This document shows, in pieces, positions 14,101 through 24,083 of a stretch of DNA of 64,000 nucleotides (position 1 is its first letter; each line of letters begins with the position of its first letter). The position numbers and the translations under genes were made by a program. A model generated the notes under the pieces. That model was not told the DNA's origin, searched no databases, and saw only the letters and a list, made by a program, of their open reading frames with translations. The stretch is from Monilinia fructicola. Its lineage: Eukaryota; Ascomycota; Leotiomycetes; Helotiales; Sclerotiniaceae. The stretch is taken from the NCBI GenBank assembly GCA_008692225.1, contig VICG01000016.1, positions 1,198,001-1,262,000 on the forward strand. Reading direction: 5' to 3'.

Positions 14101-14999
14101 AACAATTAGCGCAAGACCCATGGGACTCTATAGTTTCTGGTCTCGAGGCTCTTGGTGGCCCAGTGGATCAAGAAGATCAACGAGTCGTATCAATAGAGGA
14201 GGTTCCTTTGATTCAAGCAGACTTAACTTGGGGCGATATCCTCCGAGATGGAACACTCACTCATTTGCCCCGCCCTTCACTTTTGGCAATAACTATGCTC
14301 CCTGCTCCAACAAATCAGAAGAAGCACACTACCTGGAATAGCGCCCACCTATTCCCCTCATCCAAGCGTTGTTCAGCGCCGCATGGAACTGCTCACATCT
14401 GATATGCTTACACGAGCTCTCACCTTGGTTTCTCGCGGTCAGCATGACCGTGCACAACATCTCTTGAGCGAGACACGTTCAATCTTGAAGGTTTAGGAAA
14501 AGGTGGGCTACCTCCAATCCCACCACCACCCTCGAAATCACCTAGCAACAATCTCTCATCCCGCACTGGCTCTTCATCTCCTACAAATCGCACTCCTGAG
14601 CGACGTCGCACCCCTTCACCAACATCTGCAACTACAGTTACCTCCAACCACACCCTCGGCCCGATCCCTCGGCATCAATCAAACGATGCACTCTCGGCAG
14701 TCGTTACGGCACCTGGTATTGATCCCAACACAGTCGCAGCTCTCGATGCTGAGTTGGAAGCAAGTTTGGAATGGATCAATCACCCTGCTGTATTTGGAAG
14801 AGACAACAGAAAGGCCGTACTCCAGGCCATTGGTGTCATCAGCAGCCAGCGAGGATACACATTCCGATCCCCAGTTGAAAGCCTCTTGGCTGGTCGCGTC
14901 AGTGGCATCAAACGAATGACTGATCGAAGTCGGGAATGGCGCGAAGAAGGCGGTTGGCGAGGTTGGAATCACCGAAGAGAGTTAATCTCTTGCGCTTGA
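11172..14999 (+). CDS. RING-H2 / PH-like / VWA protein (Ste5/Far1-like scaffold architecture), frameshifted in this sequence
   Basis: Large intracellular protein, about 1200 residues once frames are joined. Introns are 11395-11508, 12645-12695 and 13695-13751. The N-terminus carries a basic stretch (KRSRRREKDKDK). A RING-H2 finger follows at about residues 135-177 (CAVCEEP, then CGHVSHEAC, then CPTC). Next come a serine/arginine-rich linker, a PH-like domain (about 453-590, starting FGKLRLYGTIRVGK), a von Willebrand A domain (about 650-830, with LVTFGSSGG and SFGLGM) and a C-terminal helical region (MELLTSDMLTRALTLV). RING-PH-VWA is the order of the yeast pheromone scaffolds Ste5 and Far1, so a signalling scaffold or E3 role is inferred. 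Frame changes lie at runs near 12080, 12713, 13201, 13402, 13588, 13975, 14344 and 14490, plus a compensating pair at 13326/13339. All are homopolymer length changes. The start was chosen as the first ATG giving a conserved-looking N-terminus. Confidence 0.75.
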
Positions 15000-15790
15000 C
15001 ATGCACGATTTCTTCCCCTCTTCACTCGGGCATCCTTTGCAGCCATTTCATTCCATGACGGCAATTTTCATATTCTCTATTATCCATCCTTCCGGGGATG
15101 GGCATTTTCGTTTTAGTTTTATTGTACCATACTTTTCAGCGCGATATTGGCGCATCTGAGCAGGGCGGAACTGTTTTTTTTTTCTTTTTGGATACTACAC
15201 ACATACCCCTTTTGTTATCAATGGATATTGTCTTATTTTATTTCTATTTTCTTTAAGGATCTGAAGATGTTCAATGGTACTTTGGTCGTCGTCTTCACGT
15301 GGGAGATTCTTGTGGTGTTAGGACATGGATGGGGGAAAATTTGGACATAGGGATGGATCTAGGGAAACGATCATCCGATTTACATGATGTGATCACGATA
15401 GCAATATATTTTGGCTTGTTTCCTGCTGTTTATGTATGAGTTGATAGGTACGAGATGTGTGTGGCTTGTCTCGGCCATCTAGGTCTCCGAGAATTATTTA
15501 GGTACTGTGCCATGGGCGGAGATTAGATGAGGAAAAAATGGAGATATATTTTTGTTCACTCGTGCTTTCGGGCTATGCTGTTGCTGTGAAGAATCCGTCG
15601 CTTTGTGCCGAACGCGCGAGTCATGTTTCACAGACCGAGCCGTTGACATTTCACGGTCTAGACACGCGGTTTCAAGGGTTTCCGATGAACGGCTCGGCTT
15701 GTGAGACGAACTGGAAAATTATGAGAGGACTTTTGCGGGCACGCTGCAAAATTGAAGGGACCTCGTGGGACTTACTCTGTACGAGGCAAA

Positions 15791-15851
15791 GAAATGAAAT
15801 GAAATGTATTGAAGTGAAGTGAAGTGAAGTGAAGTGAAGTGAAGTGAAGTG
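15791..15851. repeat. GAAAT/GAAGT pentanucleotide microsatellite
   Basis: Three GAAAT-type units, one GTATT variant, then about ten GAAGT units. Confidence 0.9.
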
Positions 15852-16200
15852 ATTCTCTGGCCCCCAAAATATTTCGAGGGGCCGGGCGCGACCTCTCCTC
15901 TCGGTAAAGTTTCCACCGCCCCGGTCCACCAATAACAAGCATTGGCGATCTCCCAGCTTGGATCGGCCCTCTAGGGAAATTACCATGCTTTTGGGTACGA
16001 CTTTTGTGGGTGATTGGGTGGCATCCGCGAGACTAGGCTTGTTCCAGGACCGGTTTACGACCCGGTTTGTGGGGTGCTGGTGGGGATCTGGCCGTTGGGG
16101 ATTATCCTTGATGGTTTGGCTGGGAATCTTGCTTGGGTCACGGATCATAGGGCGCAGGGACCGAGCTTGGGGGTTGGTATATTGTTCATTTGTCGGGCTG

Positions 16201-16275
16201 AGATGGGATGGGATGGGGTGGGATGGGGTGGGATGGGGTGGGATGGGGTGCGATGGCTTGGAATGGAATGGAATG
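16201..16275. repeat. GGGAT/GGGGT pentanucleotide repeat, G-rich strand
   Basis: Alternating GGGAT and GGGGT units for about 48 bp, then decayed GGAAT units. The plus strand has many regularly spaced G3-G4 runs, which in principle allows G-quadruplex formation. Confidence 0.85.
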
Positions 16276-17753
16276 GGCTGCTTGGTTGCGATGATGGGGG
16301 AAATTCGGGAAATTCGGGGTGGGGTGTCAAGAGGCAAGAGTCAAGACGAGCGGATTTGCTTTGGTGCTGGGGGTCATAGGGCTGGGATTGGGATTGGGAA
16401 TTGATGGTTATGGGGGTGGTTCTTATGACTGTTCTTTTCTCTCCTCCGAACCCATACCGTGATGAGACAGACGTACTCACGCTACGAATGGCATCGCTGG
16501 GAATCGCAGCGCACGCTGAATGTGAATGCAGATGGCAAATGCTCGTTGTGGATTCTCATTGGTCCGTCTGTCGCTTTTGTTATGAACAGGGAAGCAGCCA
16601 AACGATTTGTCTTTCTTTTCCCAATCCATGGCGTTGGCTGCTCGCAAATTCGCAATGCAATGCAATGCATACATTCTCATTTCCGAGGTCTTTGTAATGG
16701 TTCTCACGAGGGTTCGCATTACCTCATCGGCGATAAGTTTTGAGGAATGTTCCTCGGTGACAAAGTTGTCATGTTAGTTGTTTTATTGGAAAAATATATC
16801 CGTTCTCACTCTTCGTGTTGAACTCTACACTACTTTCGCATCCCATGCAGGGAATTGGGCCGTGTTTGATATTCTGCCTTTGCCCAGTGGATGTTCTTTC
16901 GCATTCAGGGTCGAAGAAGTTGGCTTTCAATTTTTGGAATCTTTTTGTCCCCGAATTTTCCCTGCAAATTAATCTATGTGTCCTTAACTAAGCTTTTGCC
17001 AGACAAGCGTCGAACCTGATCTTGTAGTGAAGCAACCTCGAATCGAGGCGCTCATGATATTTCTGTAAAGTGGATGAAAATGAACTTGATAGTGCACATT
17101 TGAATTTTGTCAGATACCACATTGCGAATAGTTGTGTGGGGGCTTTAGTTTGGAAAGGAAAAGGAACTGGATATCAGGGGAAATTCTCGTCAACCTGTCA
17201 AAAGTAACAAGCTTCTTTCACGTGATGTTTTGTGGAAAGGTTAGAAGTTCGCTGATCACATCAGGCTCTGGAGAATTCAAAGTACTCGTCGCTCGATGTA
17301 TCAGATGCAATACCTACCAATGAATGATTCCACAAAAGAATCTCTTTTCACCTATTGCCCTCATTGTCGAAGCAGCTCCGCGAACTCAAGACTCCTGGTC
17401 AGCAACTTATACTTCAATGTTTGAATAAGTCCAAATGGACTTGACCCCCAACAAAGAATATCCAGAGTACCTTTGGTGTATCTTCTTGAAGACCTGAAAG
17501 AATGGAGTATTTCATGATCAATCCTTTCTATGAGCCAAATCCCAAGTCCCGCTTACATGAATTCACCGTTCAGGTAAGTCGAGTCATCTCTTTCGTGAGA
17601 TAAAAAACTTACTGCATAGAATCCTTTCATTTTCTTCGAAAATTGGACCAGAAAGTATTGGATTATTGACGATAACCTAGCATGGAATTTGTTTTCATAA
17701 TTTAACTTTTGACGGTTCCACTGCCCTCTGTTTGACATCAGTGTAGCATATAC

Positions 17754-18721
17754 TTGGTTCCATCAACCAGTTACTCACGTGGCATTCAAATGCCCAGGTT
17801 TGACGAACTTGTATTCGATTTTCATTACTTGACGTGTTGGGGAAGAAACATGATTCTTGAGAGCTGCTCACTTGAGAGATTTTGTGTATTGTACATATGT
17901 ATCTTCATGCCAACGAGATTAGTAATACTCTGCTCACAAGGAATGCGAAGCCCATCAGTATCCCGGCACGTTTCCGTTCCAGCTGCTCGTGGCTTCAGCA
18001 AAGCACTCGAGAAGTTACTAAAGTGCATAATCTTGAGAGAATCTAAAAACATCATAGAGAGGAATACGGCATTGCTCGTCGCCATAAATTTTTGCCAGCA
18101 CGATATTATCCAATACTTGCTTTGGACTGATATGCAAAGATGCAGATGTTATTGTTTCTTTCCCGATTCCTCCAGAGATTGATCACGCACAAATTATGCA
18201 AGAGATACACCACACTCTCAACAATATAGTACAGCAAAACATGTCCTTATTGAAGGTTGTGGTTGAAAAGAAGCTAGGTATATCTAGCACGCCGAGGGAA
18301 TGCGTAAGAAGTACAATGCTTGAGGTTGGGGATGGTAAGTAAGGAGGCTTGGATGGGGATATACCTCTGCACATGATACATACCTGGCTGATATCCCTTG
18401 CCATTGTTCGAAATAAGCCCTGGTTGGTCAAACGGCTCCTGGGGCGGAACAATACCTGCCCAGTCGAGAATCTCAAACTTCTTTACTTGCCAGAGGAAAT
18501 CGTCAAGATAGTTTGGCCAGAAGGGTCAGAAAATCTGCGATGGATACTCGCCGGATATACGTTTGGCAATCATGCGTTGCATCGTGTCTATGGATCCAGA
18601 GCTTTGGCGTGAGAGGGATCATAAGGCGGTAGAATTGCTGGAAAGACAAGAAGTAAGATTTGGCAGAGGTGTGGATAAAGATATAAAGGCTCGCATTGGG
18701 AGTTTGGACACACTGTGCTAG
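17754..18721 (+). pseudogene. Broken gene relic with ankyrin-like segments
   Basis: Several coding-like blocks run in order in two or three frames. The first has an ankyrin-like helix pair (NTALLVAINFCQHDIIQYLL, about 18067-18123). Then comes an acidic/helical block (FPIPPEIDHAQIMQEIHH) in another frame from about 18121, another ankyrin-like block (TWLISLAIVRNKPWLVKRLL) and a C-terminal block (KAVELLERQEVRFGRG) ending at TAG 18719-18721. Two frame changes are needed. In addition a TAA stop at 18340-18342 sits in the same frame as the blocks on both sides, and a run-length error cannot explain it. I therefore call it a relic. Function is unknown; the ankyrin assignment is by eye. Confidence 0.4.
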
Positions 18722-19011
18722 CGGTGTCAATGATTGGTCTCTGATATCTATCACAATGGAGTGGGTTACTCGGCGTTGTTTCTCTATTGTGATAGAACGA
18801 TAGCTGTCAAACGATTGGTCATTTGATGTTCATTGGAATAGAGCTATTTAATGTTTTTGCTTTGTTATGAGGGAAGGAAGGCTATGTGGTTACGGACTAG
18901 ATTAGACATACTCACTTACGTGTGACATAGGTTTATTAGACTTGATATGTACATTGGACTACTGTACCAAAAACTGTAAATCCGGGCTTTCCTCTTCATA
19001 AGCCCAAAAAG

Positions 19012-19120
19012 TATGTATGTATGTATGTATGTATATATATGTATGTATATATGTATATATGTATATATGTATGTATATATGTATGTATGTATGTATATAT
19101 GTATATATATATGTATGTGT
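19012..19120. repeat. GTAT/GTATATAT microsatellite
   Basis: Uninterrupted GTAT and TATA repeats for about 108 bp. Confidence 0.9.
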
Positions 19121-19321
19121 GATTGAAATTCCTTTTTGCTAGATATACTTATAAGCTCTATGCGTTTATAAACAACCATGATTAGATTGAAAAAGAAGGT
19201 TTTGACTTGTTTATCGTTTCAATACTCGTTTATCGCTTTAATGTGTCCTTTTCTTGATGAGCCAGTTATTGGCAATCAGTGAGATTGTTAAACAATGGAA
19301 TGTAAATAAAAAGATTAATAC

Positions 19322-19510
19322 ATACATCTACATCTACATCTACATCTACATCTACATCTACATCTACATCTACATCTACATCTACATCTACATCTACATC
19401 TACATCTACATCTACATCTACATCTACATCTACATCTACATATACATATACATATACATATACATACATATATATATACATACATATACACATACATATA
19501 CATATACACA
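19322..19510. repeat. ACATCT hexanucleotide array passing into ACATAT repeats
   Basis: About 19 perfect ACATCT units (19324-19440) run straight into ACATAT/ACATAC units. The purity of the first part suggests recent expansion or active slippage. Confidence 0.95.
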
Positions 19511-19726
19511 CACACATGGATATACATACAGATATATATTTTGGAGTTAAGCTTAACCTGCCTCCTAAACTTACCGCAAAGTATAGAACTCCAGTTAGAT
19601 AGATATAAATGTAATATAATTTAGTGAATTAGACGAGCCAGTGGATTGATTTAATTATAAGTTTACTGTAAAGTAGGAGAATCTCATCCCGATGGATTAG
19701 TTATACATACACATACAGCTAAACAG

Positions 19727-19736
19727 TACCTAGGTA
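19727..19736. promoter_or_regulatory. TACCTAGGTA palindrome
   Basis: Perfect palindrome copy about 1.5 kb upstream of the Zn2Cys6 gene and 210 bp left of the AT-rich element. Confidence 0.3.
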
Positions 19737-20104
19737 ACCTTGAAAACCCAACTACTACTAACTCTTCCTTCATCTTACCCCAAAATGGCATATTCATTTC
19801 AAGTTAGATATGCAACAAAACAAAACGCGAAGCACGTGACTGAAAACTGTAAGAAGTCCTTATTATTACCAAGTACCCCCCTAAGTAGGTAATCTTGGAA
19901 TTACTATACCAAGTATTCGAAATCCACCCGTATATATATAAGAAGTGGCCTTCTAAGGCTTTATCTTTAAGTTAAGTCTAAAGCCTTAAAGGGCTAAATT
20001 CTTATAAAAATAAGTATATAAGTAATATATTAATAAATAGAATATTATTAATATAATATTAAATAATATAAAATTTGATAACTAATTATATAATATAAAA
20101 TAAA

Positions 20105-20245
20105 TTTATCTTAAAAAAATCGAGTTTATCTTAGAAAATCAAGATTATTTTAGAAAAATAAAGATTATCTTAAAAAATCAAGATTATTCTAGAAAATAAA
20201 TATTACTTTAAAAATTAAGATTATCTTAAAGAATAAAGTTTTATA
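20105..20245. repeat. Imperfect 19-20 bp tandem array inside the AT-rich element
   Basis: About seven units of the form ATCTTA(A/G)AAAAATCAAGATT, with substitutions and 1-bp length changes. It lies about 160 bp inside the left terminal repeat. Subterminal tandem arrays are typical of some DNA transposons. Confidence 0.65.
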
Positions 20246-20761
20246 CTAGAAAATTTTTTTTTATATATTAATATTTATTTTATAAAAATATTTTTATTTA
20301 CTAAAGAATAAAAATTTTGAATATATAATTTATTTATAAATTGATTTTATAAAATTTAACTCTATTTTTAAATAATATATTTATATTTATCTTTAAATTA
20401 ATATTTATTATATAATTAAAGTTTTCTTTTATAAAAAAAATATTATATATATTTTAATTTATATCAAAGTTATAAGTATATTTTAGAAATTTATTTTAAA
20501 GAATACTTTTTTTATAAAAATTAATGTATTTAAATATTATATATATATATTTTTAAAACGTAAATATATTAGAAGAAAAAATAATTAATATTAAATTTTT
20601 TAAGAATTCTTTTTAATAATAATTATAATATAATAATTATTTTTTAATAATATACTTCTTTATAAATAATATATATATTTTTGATAATAATTTATAAATT
20701 GTTTATTATTATAACTTATAAATTACTTATTATTATTTAGTTTTTAATTTTAAGATTAGAT

Positions 20762-20786
20762 TTAGGGTTAGGGTTAGGGTTAAGGG
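20762..20786. repeat. Interstitial telomere-like tract (TTAGGG x3 + TTAAGGG)
   Basis: Three perfect TTAGGG units and one TTAAGGG unit sit in sequence that otherwise contains almost no G or C. TTAGGG is the usual telomere repeat of filamentous ascomycetes. The tract lies about 70 bp inside the right terminal repeat. Confidence 0.85.
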
Positions 20787-21047
20787 AAGGGTGAATTGGG
20801 ATTATAACTAATCATATTTAAACTTAACTTAAGAATAAAGCCTTAAAAGGCCAGAGATCATATGCATGGGGTGCCGAAATCAATCTGTTTTTGGTTTAGC
20901 TCAAGGCGACAATTCAATGTCGTAGTCCAACAGGGATTTTGGAGAATCTAACAAGGATTCCAAAACTTTAAATTCATTCATTGACGTGAATGATGATGCT
21001 GCTTACTTATCTATGGATTTGTCTATTTTTCTATTCATCTATTCATC

Positions 21048-21057
21048 TACCTAGGTA
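21048..21057. promoter_or_regulatory. TACCTAGGTA palindrome upstream of Zn2Cys6 gene
   Basis: Perfect palindrome 210 bp before the start codon at 21267, embedded in CTATTCATCT/ATCTACTT-type repeats. Confidence 0.4.
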
Positions 21058-21266
21058 GTCATCTACTTATCTACTTGTCTACTTGTAGCTAGGTAAGCTT
21101 AGTTTACACTATTCATTGAACATCCATTCAACAAAATGCTTGACTCGATTAATCCTCAATCTTCTTACTTCTGACCCCTTCATTCAATTTGATATGACTT
21201 TGTTGGCAATTGGTCTTCCCATATATGATATTAGCTATAGTCCGTCATAACTGGAGTTTTTTGATA

Positions 21267-24083
21267 ATGTCGACCTCTCCCGAGCAACAGGCATCGACCT
21301 CCCTCGGCAATGAATCTGCCCCTCAGCAAACGAAGAGAACTGGCACCGTGGCGGGAGAAGGCAAAGAAAAAGGCACTGAGAAAACGATATCGTGTGTATC
21401 GTGCAGACGTAGGAAACTGAAGTGCGATCGAGTAAAGCCCAAATGTGGAACGTGCGGGAGATTGAGACACGAGTGCGAATATCCAGAGAGGAGGAGGAAC
21501 ACAGGAAACAAGAGGAGAAACATGAAGGAGCTGGAAGCTAGATTGGCACAAGTGGAAACCCAACTCGTGGCTGAAACGAAACAGATGGCTTCCAGCAAAG
21601 CCGCCGAGACGCACGCAAATGCGGACTCGAACACCGACCCAGATTGGGGTGCTATGAATATAGATATGAACATGAATTTCGCAGATGAGGGGCTACAAGG
21701 CTTGGGCTTTGATATCATGAATGGGAATCTCGGGTCCGTGTCTTCGGTGCCGGTTGGAGATTACTTCTCCCAAGAAGTTATAAGTCTAGGGCTACAGGAA
21801 CCTCTACCTCCGGAGAGTTTGATGGATGATTTGTACGTTTGGATTCTTAGTAAAGGAGATCTACATGTACTGATAGAGCAGATACCGAATATATTTCGAG
21901 AGATTTCATGCCACATTACCTATGATACATAAAGCCAGGTTCTTTGCCGCTCTGAATATGCCACCGAACCACAAACCACCAGTTGCTTTACGATATGCTA
22001 TGATGATGACAGCAGCATGTATGAATGCTACCCCTTCATATAGCTTACGAACTGACACACCCAGCACTTTTCTGACAACTATCAGAATTATGCCGAAATA
22101 TTCTACGAGAGGGCGAGAAAGATATGCTGAGATTATGGAAATGAAGGTTCGTCATATAAGATCGATTCTGTTTCCTCGGTCACTGATAAAGTTAGGGCCG
22201 TGGTGAGTCTTTCGTATGTATACAATCTGTCCAAACTTGGTCAATCATCAGCAACTATGAAGCCACAAACGCTTATTTCAGTCGGGCATGGATGAGTACT
22301 GGAAGATGGTGAGCCTTACAGCCTGTACTGAAGAAGTATGCTAACAGTCCAGTGCTCGATTATGCCATATGCTTTCATTGCAGAGACTCGATGCGGAAGG
22401 GGGGTTTTCCGGGAAAAAACTGTTGCCCCCGCCAAAAGACTGGATTGAATTGGAAGAGCGAAGAAGAACATTTTGGGCAGCCTACTATGGCGATAGATGG
22501 TCTAGCTGTGCTACCGGATGGCCAATGATGTTTGATGAGCAAAAGGTATAAGTGGAACTATTTGAAAGAAGCATTAGACTGACTTCTACAGATTAAAACC
22601 AATTTACCATGTTCGAATGATGCATTTGATCTAGGCATCGAGGAAAAGACTTGCTCATTAGCTGATGCATTGACTCCCGAAGGTGCTTCTACAATTTCTT
22701 CTTTTGCGGGTGTTGTTTTATCAGCATGTCTATTTGGTCAAAATACCGAGCACATGTTCAAAAGTGGCCCAAGTGAAGGCACCAACGATGTTGCTAATGG
22801 TGAATTTTGGAAGAGGCATCGGAAAAATGGATAATGTATTGTCTAGTACATTTATGTTTCTCCCCGACAATCTGAGGCTACCCGCTGGTTTTGCGGGATC
22901 CAAACATTGTCTTTTTCCATATGAATATACATTGTTCAACAATGTAAGTAGTGGCTCAGATCTTGATGATTTTTGTTGACCAGAAAACAGCTGTCTACAT
23001 CAAGGTGCAGTCCTCACTGCTGAACGAGAGAACATTAGCCACTCGTTTATCAAACAAAGTGAAGCGAGGAGTTTGATGGCGGCTGAAGAAAATCACGAAC
23101 CTGATGCGCCTTGTCAGTCATCTTGATGCATCTAAGGTATGTTCGATCGTTATAGGAATTTTCTTGAAAACCTTTTAACAACATGTTAGATGAGTTCATG
23201 GATAGGCTTTTGTCTTTATGTTGCCTCGGGAGTAATTCTCCAAGATGTAAGGAAGGATAAACCCAACCCGCAAAGCGCCAGCAATTTGGAATTCATGGTA
23301 GCCGCTATGAAGGCTGTTGGGAAAAAACATGTCATCGCAAAGCACTTTGCTGCTCAACTGGAACTCGAAATCGGAACACAAGGGATCGATCGCTTGGACT
23401 TTGCAAACGCTCTCTATAAGCTACACAACACTGCATCGTCAGCCGTAGATGATGATGAATTCTGTGTTTTTCCTCGCACCTTCAAACGGAAAGCGGGGCC
23501 ACATGATAGCTCTTCTCAGAACTCGATTGACATCAGTCAAACTCCAGTCACATCCATCACAACGCCTCCTCACACTACACAACAAGCGCAAGTTGAAGCC
23601 ATATCACAACCAACACCGGCTTCTTTTTGCAGGGTCAACCTATCCAACAGCAGCACCACATCAGCAACTGGATTCGGGAAGTGAAACGATCGACACTGAC
23701 TTTAGTTGGCCTCCGACCGGAAACACACCTTCGTCTGATTCTTCATCTTCAAATACAGCATATCCATTTCGAACTACAAAAGCACCATACGTGACAGACT
23801 CGAATGGAAATTGGATTTTTGATCCGAACGCCACACGTTTTACCATGGATCCATTAGCATTAAATGTAACGGATAGGGACGTAGACAACAATTTGCAAGA
23901 TAATGAGCTGTTGAATAATCTGTTGAACAGCGCTCCTGTAAGTCAATTTTGTTTTGATCTACGATTTTACTTTCGGCCCTCATCAGTTCTCCCTCATACG
24001 AGAAGCAACCCGCTAACAAACTAGTGATTCAGTGGGACACCACTTTCCATATTGCCCGAGGCTCACGACACCCGAGCGGATAA
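21267..24083 (+). CDS. Zn2Cys6 transcription factor with fungal-specific TF domain, frameshifted
   Basis: Nuclear DNA-binding regulator. The binuclear zinc cluster is CVSCRRRKLKCDRVKPKCGTC with a last Cys in ECEYP (about residues 50-77). A basic, coiled-coil-prone segment follows (ELEARLAQVETQL). The fungal-specific TF domain begins near IYFEKFHATLPMIHK and includes ALRYAMMMTAA, FSRAWMSTGR and the EERRRTFWAAYYGDRW block. Proposed introns are 21833-21881, 22147-22195, 22309-22352, 22546-22591, 22944-22983, 23137-23189 and 23938-24032. The tail is rich in Ser, Thr, Pro and Asn. Frame breaks fall in A or T runs near 22823, 22984, 23089 and 23624. An in-frame ATG exists at 21210; I prefer 21267 because MSTSPEQQ looks like a natural terminus. 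Target genes are unknown and no neighbouring pathway points to one. Confidence 0.8.

Larger units (their letters stand above)
15000..17750. other. Intergenic region with microsatellites, no recognisable gene
   Basis: Holds the T-rich 3' flank of the upstream gene and two pentanucleotide arrays (separate entries). Long apparent open frames around 15.7-16.4 kb are translations of those arrays on both strands (Ser-His-Pro-Ile-Pro and Gly-Trp-type repeats) and are not credible proteins. Between 17.48 and 17.69 kb a short coding-like stretch with a possible intron (donor GTAAGT near 17575) could be the start of the relic downstream. Confidence 0.5.
18722..19945. other. Intergenic, rich in simple repeats
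   Basis: No gene seen. Contains the two long simple-repeat arrays described separately. The runs of alternating Tyr-Ile, Asp-Val or Arg-Cys encoded here are artefacts of those arrays. Confidence 0.7.
19946..20853. mobile_element. AT-rich element with terminal inverted repeats (RIP-like decay)
   Basis: A 908-bp block, extremely AT-rich in its centre, is bounded by inverted repeats. The left end reads TGGCCTTCTAAGGCTTTATC and continues to about 19979. The reverse complement of the right end (20853 back to about 20820) reads TGGCCTTTTAAGGCTTTATT. Over about 33 bp the two ends differ only at a few C/T positions, as expected for RIP-type C-to-T change. There is no intact reading frame, so this is a non-autonomous or dead DNA transposon (MITE-like). 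I could not identify a target-site duplication. Internal features are a 19-20 bp tandem array and a telomere-like tract. The superfamily cannot be named from the sequence. Confidence 0.65.

Noticed and set aside
15672..16480. Overlapping long frames on both strands (Pro/His/Ser-rich and Gly/Trp-rich)
   Set aside because: They arise from pentanucleotide repeats without stops; no domain or start context supports them.
19254..19550. Long frames encoding Tyr-Ile, Asp-Val and Arg-Cys repeats
   Set aside because: They are translations of the ACATCT/ACATAT array in different frames, not genes.
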